49,573 bases of DNA, taken from the NCBI GenBank assembly GCA_017467885.1, contig JAFUKC010000028.1, forward strand, positions 1 to 49,573. The letters are read 5' to 3'. Both the position numbers and the translations under genes were made by a program. This DNA comes from Bacteroidaceae bacterium (GTDB taxonomy: Bacteria > Bacteroidota > Bacteroidia > Bacteroidales > Bacteroidaceae). This document shows, one piece after another, positions 8,339 through 15,941 of this stretch. Below the pieces are notes generated by a model that was not told where the DNA came from, did no database searches, and saw only the letters and a program-made list of their open reading frames with translations. The first letter of the stretch is position 1, and each line of letters begins with the position of its first letter.

Positions 8339-10177
8339 ATGAAACAGATTATTTTTGTTGCAGTCGGTCTGTTATTGTCGTTTGGTGCGGTTGCCCAAAA
8401 TTGGGACTATGTAACCGGCTCGGGCGAATATTACTATGGCATAGGTGTCGGTGAAACAATGGAAGAGGCCGATAAGGCGGCCTTGGAGGATTTGATTTCG
8501 TCGATTTCCACGAGTGTTTCAAGTGAGTTCACCTCGATAGACGAGGTTACCAATAAAAACGGCGATGTAGATACAAAAAGCTATGCAAGAAGTTGCATAA
8601 ACACATATTCGCAAACCTCCTTGCGCAATACCCAAAAGCAGGTTGTGGGCAAGGAACCGCGTATAACCGTTCGTCGATGGATAAAATGCAGTGAAATATC
8701 CGCAATATATGAAGATAGAATTGCCAAGGCAAAGGATATGATTCCTTATGCGATTGAAGCTGAGCAGAACGGCAAGCTTGATATGGCACTTCAGTACTAT
8801 TATTGGGCCTACTCGCTGATTCGTTCCACACAAAACCCCGACAGGGTGAAGATGAACGACAAGGTACTTATGAATTGGATACCTATGCAGATGGAGAATA
8901 TTCTCTCCAATGTTGATGTACGTTTCGAGGGGTGCGAGGATAATTTTGTCGATTTGCTTTTTACATATAAAGGCAAGCAGGTGTCGAGCATCGATTTTCT
9001 CTACTCCGACGGGCGTTCCGATTGTACAGGTACGGCACGCGACGGCAGGGGTATGATTGAGATGGCTCCCGGGCATACAGCGGAATACTATCATATTACG
9101 TTGGAATATGAATACAAGGGCCTGGCACGTGGCGACTCCGAGATGAACAGTGTGCTTGATGTTGTACAAAAACGTTCTTTCCCAAAGGCCGAAAAGGTAA
9201 TATCGGCCAAAGATGTATCGGCTGCCAATAAAGTAAAACAAGAAAAGGCTGCTGCCAAGAATGAGATGGTGGTTACGGCAAGCAGTGGAGCCGACGAGGG
9301 TGTATCTTCCACTCAATTGGTCGAGGACAATACAAAATATCTTGAAACCTTCAATAAAGTGGTGAAGGCTGTCTCTGCACGCGAGTATAAGAATGCGCAG
9401 AGTTGCTTCACCATCGATGGCCTTGATATGTATAATAAACTTATATCTTACGGCTCGGGACGTGTAGTGGGTGTTCCTCAACCGGTTTTCTACAAGGGTG
9501 CAGCCAACAAGGTTGTCGTACGTGGCTTGCAAATGTCGTTCTCGTTCTCTCATGGAACAAAGAAAACATTTGTCGAGGATGTGGTTTTTACCTTCGACAA
9601 CGATGCGCGTATATCGAATGTGGCTTTCGGCCTCGGAGATATTGCCCAAAATGCAATATTGGTGAAACCTACAGGCTGGCGCGAAGATACCCGCGAGTTG
9701 ATACTCGAGTTTATGGAGAACTATAAAACAGCCTATTGCTTGAAACGTATCGATTACATCGAGAGTATTTTCCACGATAATGCCACCATTATAACAGGTA
9801 ATGTTGCACGAGTTACAAATAGGTCGCTTATGAGCGATTCGCGTGTAACCGATCTTGGTAAGTCGGTCATTACATATAACAAACAGACAAAAGCCGAGTA
9901 TATAAAGAATCTTCGCAGGGTATTCTGTAATAATGAATTCATTAATATACGTTTTACCGAGAGTGATGTTATGTGGCTCGAAGGCGAGGAGGGCGAAGTG
10001 TTCTCGATACAGATAGCACAGGACTACAACTCTTCGAGGTATGCCGATAAGGGATATCTTTTCCTTATGGTTGATGTTACAAACCACGACGAGCCGTTGA
10101 TAAAGGTGAGAACATGGCAACCCGATAAGGACCCGAATTTCGGTTTGTATGGTCCGGGGCACTTTTACGATTTTTAA
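8339..10177 (+). CDS. Exported LPP20-like protein with NTF2-like tail
   Basis: I prefer the start at 8339, which gives a standard signal peptide (MKQIIF to AVAQ, about 20 residues); in-frame ATGs at 8327 and 8330 are possible. The 612-residue product has an LPP20/FlgT-N-like domain at about 25-115 (G-x-G-E-T-x-E-E-A-D-x-A-A-L pattern, then a conserved strand ending VRRWIKC). A helical segment follows at 120-170. The last 130 residues (about 470-605) resemble an NTF2/SnoaL-like fold, with FMENYKTAY and FHDNATI. LPP20-type domains occur in outer-membrane assembly proteins; no catalytic motif is visible. It is gene four of six and is related at its N-terminus to the next gene. Confidence 0.7.
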   Translation: MKQIIFVAVGLLLSFGAVAQNWDYVTGSGEYYYGIGVGETMEEADKAALEDLISSISTSVSSEFTSIDEVTNKNGDVDTKSYARSCINTYSQTSLRNTQKQVVGKEPRITVRRWIKCSEISAIYEDRIAKAKDMIPYAIEAEQNGKLDMALQYYYWAYSLIRSTQNPDRVKMNDKVLMNWIPMQMENILSNVDVRFEGCEDNFVDLLFTYKGKQVSSIDFLYSDGRSDCTGTARDGRGMIEMAPGHTAEYYHITLEYEYKGLARGDSEMNSVLDVVQKRSFPKAEKVISAKDVSAANKVKQEKAAAKNEMVVTASSGADEGVSSTQLVEDNTKYLETFNKVVKAVSAREYKNAQSCFTIDGLDMYNKLISYGSGRVVGVPQPVFYKGAANKVVVRGLQMSFSFSHGTKKTFVEDVVFTFDNDARISNVAFGLGDIAQNAILVKPTGWREDTRELILEFMENYKTAYCLKRIDYIESIFHDNATIITGNVARVTNRSLMSDSRVTDLGKSVITYNKQTKAEYIKNLRRVFCNNEFINIRFTESDVMWLEGEEGEVFSIQIAQDYNSSRYADKGYLFLMVDVTNHDEPLIKVRTWQPDKDPNFGLYGPGHFYDF

Positions 10178-10242
10178 TTTATTCCGATATTCATAAATAA
10201 AGTAAATTATTAAAACTGATGTTTAATATTAAAATTACCGCT

Positions 10243-10935
10243 ATGAAAAAGATTATTATGTTGTGTATGGCAGTCGTAATGTCGTCTGTCGTAGCTTTAG
10301 CACAGGATGCACGTGAATTGGCAAAGCAGCAGAAGGAACTGAATAAGGTTCATGCAGATTTGATTAATCAGAAACCTCTGAAGGATGCAAAAAAACAGGC
10401 TAAAAGGTTGCGTAAAGATAAGTATCAGGTAGCTGCCGGCGACCTTGAGATGGAGAAGCAGATAACCTACTCAATGCTTCTCAAGCAGGAGTTGATGTTG
10501 GACGAAGCAGGTTCGCCTGTTAAACGTTATATAACTTCTTCGGGTAATGCAACAGCCGGAACATTCAAAGCTGCACGTGCTGCTGCACGCGAAAGTGCAA
10601 TGGCCGATATTGCTGCAAGCATCGAGACCAAATTGGCTTCGGCAATGCAAAGCAAGGCTGATAATGCACAGTCGAACAGTGAAATGGCAACAACCGTAGA
10701 TAAATATAACGAGCGCAGCAAGGCTATTGTACGTGGTGTTTTGACACGAAGCATCACCACTTTGGTTATCTTCAAAGAGTTGCCCAATAAGAATATCAAT
10801 GTTCGTGTAGATATTGCTTTCGATAAGAAAGAGTTGGCTGCACAGTTGAAACGCAAAATGCAAGAGGAGTTGGAGAAAGAGGGTGACGAGGCATTGGGCG
10901 AAATTGTCGATGAAGCATTGAACAGCATAGAATAA
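10243..10935 (+). CDS. Small exported LPP20-like protein
   Basis: The start at 10243 gives a signal peptide of about 21 residues (MKKIIMLCMA to ALAQ); an in-frame ATG at 10219 would add eight residues in front of it. The 230-residue product has a charged helical stretch (25-75), then an LPP20-like region with TSSGNATAGTFKAARAAARE near 100 and a closing strand VRVDIAFD. The last 30 residues are acidic and helical. It shares the domain idea of the previous gene (repeated Ala-rich helix after a short strand), so the two may pair. The next gene starts only 7 bases after its stop, which supports co-transcription. Confidence 0.65.
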   Translation: MKKIIMLCMAVVMSSVVALAQDARELAKQQKELNKVHADLINQKPLKDAKKQAKRLRKDKYQVAAGDLEMEKQITYSMLLKQELMLDEAGSPVKRYITSSGNATAGTFKAARAAARESAMADIAASIETKLASAMQSKADNAQSNSEMATTVDKYNERSKAIVRGVLTRSITTLVIFKELPNKNINVRVDIAFDKKELAAQLKRKMQEELEKEGDEALGEIVDEALNSIE

Positions 10936-10942
10936 TTCCGTA

Positions 10943-12421
10943 ATGAAACGCAGTTTTATTATCTTGAGCCTGTTGCTGGGAATAACTCTTCCCGGTACGG
11001 CTCAAGATGATTTTGATGATTTCGATAAGGGGTTCGAAGATTTTGTGAAGTCGATAGAAAAGGATTTCGAAGATTTTCGCCAACAGTGTATCGATGAATA
11101 TAACGAGTTTCTTCGCAATCCCTGGAAAGAGTTCGAGAAGGAGAAACCTCGTCCAAAGCCTATAGAGGAGGACGTACCTCCTGTTGTGGCACCAATAGAG
11201 GATGACAAGCCTATAGAAACAAATCCGCAGCCTATAAAGGATGTGGTTCCCGTTGTACCTCCGCAACCTCAGCCTCAACCGGTTGCACCTATCGAGGATA
11301 CCCCGGCACCTCATATACCGACGGTGTCGTTCGAATTTTTCGGCACCGACGCCGAGGTTCGCTGGTCCAATGATATGCGTTTCAGAATTGCTTCTATCTC
11401 GGAAGATGCTTTTGCCGATGCGTTGAATGAAATATCTTCATCATCTGAATACGATAATCTGTTGTACGATTGCCTTAAAATACGTAAAGAGCTTGCTTTG
11501 AGCGATTGGGCCTATCTTTTAATGCTCGATAAGGTTGCAGCGTCGTTATACGGCAAAGACTCGAACGAGGCCACGTTGTTGGTTGGTTATCTGTATATGC
11601 AGTCGGGATATAGAATGTGTTACGGGCACGATGGCTACAGATTATATATGTTGTATGCCAGCCGACACACTATATATGAAAAATCGTATTATAAACGTGA
11701 CGGATACGACTTTTATGTATTCGGGGATAACACGCCCGAAAGAATGTTCTTGTGCTCTGCAAGTTTTCCGAAGGAAGAGAGCTTGTCGTTGTATATTCAC
11801 AACGAGCAGAAACTTGGGTATAAACCCGATGTTAAAAATCGTGAGATAAAATCGGCTCGTTACCCCGAGATGAGTATAAACGTTTCTGTGAACAAGAACC
11901 TTATGGATTTCTATAATACATATCCTTCGTCGTGCATAGATAACAACTTTATCACGCGTTGGGCCATGTATGCAAATACTCCTTTGGACAGCCACATAAA
12001 GGAGCAGATATATCCTACGTTGAAACAGAAACTTGCCGGCTTGTCCGAGCTTGAAGCTGTGAACCGCTTGTTGAATATGGTTCAGACCGGTTTTGTGTAT
12101 GAATATGACGATAAAGTATGGGGCGACGACAGGGCCTTCTTTGCCGAGGAGTCTCTCTATTATCCTTATTGCGATTGCGAGGATAGAAGTATACTCTTTA
12201 CACGCCTTGTCCGCGATTTGTTGGGGTTGGAGTGTGTTTTGATTTACTATCCGGGGCATTTGGCCGCTGCCGTACATTTTACATCGGCAGTTCCGGGCGA
12301 TTACTTCTACTACGCGAACAAGAGATTCACCGTCACCGACCCTACATATATCGGTGCTCCTGTGGGCAGTACCATGACAGGTATGGATAACGCGAGTGCT
12401 ACATTTATCCTGTTGGAATAA
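10943..12421 (+). CDS. Exported transglutaminase-like protein
   Basis: The 492-residue product starts with a signal peptide of about 21 residues. Residues 24-65 are acidic and aromatic (repeats of D-F), then a Pro-rich linker runs to about 125. The C-terminal half carries a transglutaminase-like set: Cys410 in YCDCEDRS, His439 in GHLAAAV and Asp466 in TVTDPTY. Such folds act as cysteine proteases, crosslinking enzymes or peptide-binding scaffolds, and the intact triad makes an enzyme plausible. It closes the six-gene cluster and is followed by a strong terminator. The idea that it processes or crosslinks the other surface proteins is inference only. Confidence 0.75.
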   Translation: MKRSFIILSLLLGITLPGTAQDDFDDFDKGFEDFVKSIEKDFEDFRQQCIDEYNEFLRNPWKEFEKEKPRPKPIEEDVPPVVAPIEDDKPIETNPQPIKDVVPVVPPQPQPQPVAPIEDTPAPHIPTVSFEFFGTDAEVRWSNDMRFRIASISEDAFADALNEISSSSEYDNLLYDCLKIRKELALSDWAYLLMLDKVAASLYGKDSNEATLLVGYLYMQSGYRMCYGHDGYRLYMLYASRHTIYEKSYYKRDGYDFYVFGDNTPERMFLCSASFPKEESLSLYIHNEQKLGYKPDVKNREIKSARYPEMSINVSVNKNLMDFYNTYPSSCIDNNFITRWAMYANTPLDSHIKEQIYPTLKQKLAGLSELEAVNRLLNMVQTGFVYEYDDKVWGDDRAFFAEESLYYPYCDCEDRSILFTRLVRDLLGLECVLIYYPGHLAAAVHFTSAVPGDYFYYANKRFTVTDPTYIGAPVGSTMTGMDNASATFILLE

Positions 12422-12457
12422 TACAAACTAATTTTAAACAGCTTCTTACAGGTCTCA

Positions 12458-12503
12458 CGAGACTGTGTTAAAAAACGATTTTAACACAGTCTCGTTTTTT
12501 ATT
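12458..12503 (+). terminator. Terminator of the six-gene cluster
   Basis: A perfect 16-bp stem (12458-12473 with 12479-12494, loop AACGA) is followed by six T residues. It starts 37 bases after the last stop codon of the cluster. The minus strand has no T-run after the stem, so it acts in the plus direction. Confidence 0.95.
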
Positions 12504-12515
12504 GTGCAGTATCGG

Positions 12516-12540
12516 AGTGTGCAAAAATTGCACACTTTTT
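12516..12540 (+). terminator. Second terminator-like hairpin
   Basis: AGTGTGCAA (12516-12524) pairs with TTGCACACT (12528-12536) around a three-base loop, followed by a short T-run. It lies 13 bases behind the main terminator and may back it up. Confidence 0.55.
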
Positions 12541-12570
12541 GCAAAAAAGGTGCGATTATATAATTTTTTC

Positions 12571-12601
12571 TTGTGCTTTGTTTTTGTCGCGTTTAAATTT
12601 G
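12571..12601 (+). promoter_or_regulatory. Promoter of the ABC permease gene
   Basis: TTG at 12571-12573 and TAAATTTG at 12594-12601 are spaced by 20 bases, matching the Bacteroidetes -33/-7 pattern. Transcription would start near 12608, about 40 bases before the start codon. Confidence 0.65.
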
Positions 12602-12645
12602 CATGTAAAGTTTGCAAAAACGGGTATTAAAAAAGAAACATCTCT

Positions 12646-15021
12646 ATGATTAAGAACGCGATAAAACAACTCCTGCGCTACAGAAAGTTTACATTGTTGA
12701 ATATTCTGGGCCTTACGGTAGCCTTTACGGTTGCTTATGTATTCTTTACGGCGGCAATCTTCGACCTGACTTTTAACGATGGTATAAAAGACAGCGATGA
12801 AATATTTGTAGTAACATATAAGCATGCTGATATAAGCCCGGGGAGATTACCATCTGCCATGGTACGTATGTTGGTCGATGACAATCCCTATGTAGAGAAC
12901 TATCATTATGGGCCAAGTATGGTTGTACAACAGTATTATGATTCCAACGGAGAGGAAGAGTATCTTTTTTCGGGTGAATACACACGTAAAACAGTGGATA
13001 TGCTGGGTGTGCAGTTGCTCGATGGTGATTGGAATTTTGTATACGAACATGGGGCAATTGCGCTGAATACTACTACAGCCGATGAATTAGGGGTTAAGGT
13101 TGGCGATGATATTGTGTTGAAGGTAGATGATGGAAGAAAGAATATCATGGTGGGTGCAATATTCGATGATTTTCCAAAGAACAGTGATTTTCGCAATATA
13201 AATTCTATTGTGAGGAAGTCCTACGATCCGGAATATTACGACTCCTCCGATTGGCAGATGTTGCTTATGTTCTTAATGGTGAAACTGAATGACGATGCCG
13301 ACAAGGATGATTTTCTATCGGTCTTTTCCCGTCGGTTGGCCGAAAACAGGCCCGATGAACCAATAATAGAGGGGATGACACCCGATAATGTGGCAGAAAA
13401 ATTCGACTTGGTTCCTCTGACCGACTCGACAAGGCTTCCCGAGGTGTTTTTTCATAGAACCGACATTGCAAAGTCCTACATATATCTCTCTATTTCGCTG
13501 CTTATTCTGGCCATTGCCTTCATAAACTTCTTTAATATGTTTGTGGCACTTGTTCCGCGTCGCATACGCAGCATAAACACACAGAAAGTGTTTGGTGCAA
13601 GCACGGCTGCATTGCGTCTGGAACTTGCCATAGAGGCCTTGCTGCTTGTTGCCGGTGCCATGTTGCTGTCGGGGGGCATAATTACACTTTTGGAAGATTA
13701 CGAGTTGGTTATTAACGATTTTGGCACATACTCTCCTTTTGTCAATAGCGATGCCGCTCTTCTGCTTTTGTCGGTGGCCTTGGTCGGGACGCTGCTTGTT
13801 ACCGCCTACCCCTTGTGGTACATAACTTCGTTTCAACCGGCCTTTGTGCTTAAAGGGCATTTCGGCTCGTCGCCCGTCGGCAAAATGCTGCGAAATACAT
13901 TGATAGGCCTGCAATTTGTGGTTTCGTTTGTTTTTGTCACAGTGACACTGCTTATAAACAGGCAGTACGATTTCATGTGTGACCAAGACCTTGGGGTGGA
14001 TTTTAAGAATACATATTTCGGAAGTGTTTCGTATCACTTGGACCACCCTGTCACGCAATCGATGCTGCCCGAACTGCGCGATGCGCTGATGAGCCATCCG
14101 CAAATAGTGGATGTGACATTCTCGCAATCGCTCTTCTCTTCAGAAAGGGTCGGCAAGATGCGTTTCCTCGATCTCCAAAATGAAGAGAAACGCGACATAA
14201 CCATTAATGCGTATAGAGTAAGCAGGAATTTTCTCGATTTCTTGAAGGTGGATATTGTTGAGGGACGGAATCTTAACGAGACGGAAGAGAGTATCGGTCG
14301 ATGTGTGGTGTTTAACGAAACCGCCCGGGATATGTTCGGCATTAAGGTGGGCGACGTTGTGAATGGCTTCCTTACGGTAGGCTTCTGTCGCGATTTTCAT
14401 CAGGAGTCGGTGCAGCAAGAGATAATTCCCTCGGGATATTTCTGCGGCCCGTTGCAGGCTGAAGCCGATTTTTTCAGCGGTTGTTACATAAGAACCACCG
14501 ACGATTGCAATTTTTCTTCGTTGTATGAACATTTCAAGAACGAACTCAAGGCTATTCAACCTATGACTCCCGAGGCGGTTTTCTTGAACGATTTTAAGAC
14601 GTGGAATGAACATAACTGGTATAGCAGCGAACTTGCATGGATGCGTGTAATGTTTCTTGCTTCGTTAATATCCATTATGGTTTCGTTGCTTGGCGTATTC
14701 GGGTTGATTGCCTACGAAACAGAATACAGAAGTCGCGAGATTGCCATCAGACGTGTGAACGGAGCAACGGTGGGAGAAATCCTTTCGCTGTTCAACTGCA
14801 GTTTTATCCGTATTCTTACTCTGTGCTTCGCCGTATCGTTGCCGCTGTCGGTGTATGCCATGAATCTGTGGCTGTTGGAATTTAAAAGCAAGGTGCCCTT
14901 CTCGCCGACGCCTTACCTGTTATCTTTTCTATTGGTATCGGTGGTTACTATTCTTGTTGTGACGTTGAGTGCATGGCGGGTGGTGAACCGTAATCCGGTG
15001 GAGGTACTTGGCAAAGAGTGA
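12646..15021 (+). CDS. ABC transporter permease, MacB/FtsX type
   Basis: The 791-residue product has the eight-helix double-FtsX layout common in Bacteroidetes. One membrane segment lies near residues 15-40, a periplasmic MacB-like domain at 45-275, three helices at 280-400, a second single helix near 420, another periplasmic domain at 440-655, and three more helices at 660-785. The final motif NPVEVLGKE matches the usual ending of this family (NPVEALRYE). Such permeases need a separate ATPase, and none is adjacent; the ABC-F gene nearby is a soluble translation-type protein and not a partner. Possible substrates include lipoproteins, peptides or antimicrobials. It has its own promoter and shares a terminator with metA. 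Confidence 0.88.
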   Translation: MIKNAIKQLLRYRKFTLLNILGLTVAFTVAYVFFTAAIFDLTFNDGIKDSDEIFVVTYKHADISPGRLPSAMVRMLVDDNPYVENYHYGPSMVVQQYYDSNGEEEYLFSGEYTRKTVDMLGVQLLDGDWNFVYEHGAIALNTTTADELGVKVGDDIVLKVDDGRKNIMVGAIFDDFPKNSDFRNINSIVRKSYDPEYYDSSDWQMLLMFLMVKLNDDADKDDFLSVFSRRLAENRPDEPIIEGMTPDNVAEKFDLVPLTDSTRLPEVFFHRTDIAKSYIYLSISLLILAIAFINFFNMFVALVPRRIRSINTQKVFGASTAALRLELAIEALLLVAGAMLLSGGIITLLEDYELVINDFGTYSPFVNSDAALLLLSVALVGTLLVTAYPLWYITSFQPAFVLKGHFGSSPVGKMLRNTLIGLQFVVSFVFVTVTLLINRQYDFMCDQDLGVDFKNTYFGSVSYHLDHPVTQSMLPELRDALMSHPQIVDVTFSQSLFSSERVGKMRFLDLQNEEKRDITINAYRVSRNFLDFLKVDIVEGRNLNETEESIGRCVVFNETARDMFGIKVGDVVNGFLTVGFCRDFHQESVQQEIIPSGYFCGPLQAEADFFSGCYIRTTDDCNFSSLYEHFKNELKAIQPMTPEAVFLNDFKTWNEHNWYSSELAWMRVMFLASLISIMVSLLGVFGLIAYETEYRSREIAIRRVNGATVGEILSLFNCSFIRILTLCFAVSLPLSVYAMNLWLLEFKSKVPFSPTPYLLSFLLVSVVTILVVTLSAWRVVNRNPVEVLGKE

Positions 15022-15033
15022 AGGATAAAAGAT

Positions 15034-15065
15034 AAAAAACGAACCGCTATCGTGGTTCGTTTTTT
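15034..15065. terminator. Bidirectional terminator between permease and metA
   Basis: AAAAAACGAACC (15034-15045) pairs perfectly with GGTTCGTTTTTT (15054-15065) around an 8-base loop, and both strands carry a T-run. One arm encodes the last residues of MetA, whose stop codon (15047-15049) is in the loop. Confidence 0.92.
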
Positions 15066-15940
15066 GTCTTGCAATAGTACTTCAGCCAATTACCGAAAAG
15101 CTTTCGGGCATCTTTTTGCCATCGGTTCACAGGTGGCAGTGCCGGGTTGTTGTCGGTGTAGTAGTTTATCGGCAATTCTATCGGCAATCCCTTGGAAACA
15201 TCGCGTTTATACTCGCCATCGAGGGTGTAAAGAGCATATTCGGAATGTCCTGTTATAAAGAAGTTGCGTGTGCCTCGTTCGTGCATGATATATACTCCCG
15301 ATTCGTCCGATTCGGAAAGCAACTCTATGCGCTCTTCGGCAATAATATCTTCGCGGTGCAATTCGGTGTGGCGGCTGTGCGGCACGTACAGCACTTCGCT
15401 TATTCCGTCGAACAGCGGTGTAGAGGGTTTCAGCAGCCGATGCGGAAAAATTCCGAACATCTTCTTCGGCAACAGGTATTTCTGTATTCCGAATTTTTGG
15501 TACAAACCGGCTTGTGCAGCCCAGCAGATGAAAAGTGTGGATGTTACGTTGCTCTTTGCCCATTCGAAAATTTCGCATAGTTCGTCCCAATAGGTAACCT
15601 CCTCGTACTCTATTTTTTCTATGGGCGCGCCGGTGATGATTAGTCCGTCGAAGCGGTTGTTGCACACCTCGCCGAACCCCTTGTAATAGCGTTGCATGTG
15701 TTCGGCCGATGCGTGTTTGGGAGTGTGTGTGTCGAGTTTCATCAATGTAAGCTCAATCTCTTCGTCCGACGAAGCAAGCAAGCGTATGAAGTCCATCTCG
15801 GTGGTCTCCTTCATGGGCATTATGTTAAGCAGTGCAATGCGCAAGGTGGCATCGCCAACGGTTTTTAATTCCGTCAGCGATACTCCCTCGTTTTTTACTG
15901 TTTGCAATGCGGGCAGTCCCGCAGGTACTTTTAGGGGCAT
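15047..15940 (-). CDS. metA: Homoserine O-acyltransferase (MetA family, probably acetyl)
   Basis: MetA activates homoserine in the first committed step of methionine synthesis. The 297-residue length and the order of motifs fit the family. The catalytic cysteine is C139 in FICWAAQAG, and H232 and E234 lie in GHSEYA, equal to C142, H235 and E237 of the E. coli enzyme. Residue E108 (GAPIEKIEY) aligns with position 111 of E. coli MetA, where Gly goes with succinyl-CoA and Glu with acetyl-CoA use, so this is probably a homoserine O-acetyltransferase. It starts one base after the stop of the M13 peptidase gene, which suggests one transcript with it. Confidence 0.95.
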   Translation of the reverse strand: MPLKVPAGLPALQTVKNEGVSLTELKTVGDATLRIALLNIMPMKETTEMDFIRLLASSDEEIELTLMKLDTHTPKHASAEHMQRYYKGFGEVCNNRFDGLIITGAPIEKIEYEEVTYWDELCEIFEWAKSNVTSTLFICWAAQAGLYQKFGIQKYLLPKKMFGIFPHRLLKPSTPLFDGISEVLYVPHSRHTELHREDIIAEERIELLSESDESGVYIMHERGTRNFFITGHSEYALYTLDGEYKRDVSKGLPIELPINYYTDNNPALPPVNRWQKDARKLFGNWLKYYCKTKNEPR

Positions 15941-15941
15941 A

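Noticed and set aside
8519-10162. Open frame of 547 codons antisense to the large LPP20-like gene
   Set aside because: Its protein is rich in Cys, His and Ile in no pattern and matches no family. The plus-strand gene has a signal peptide and fits the cluster.
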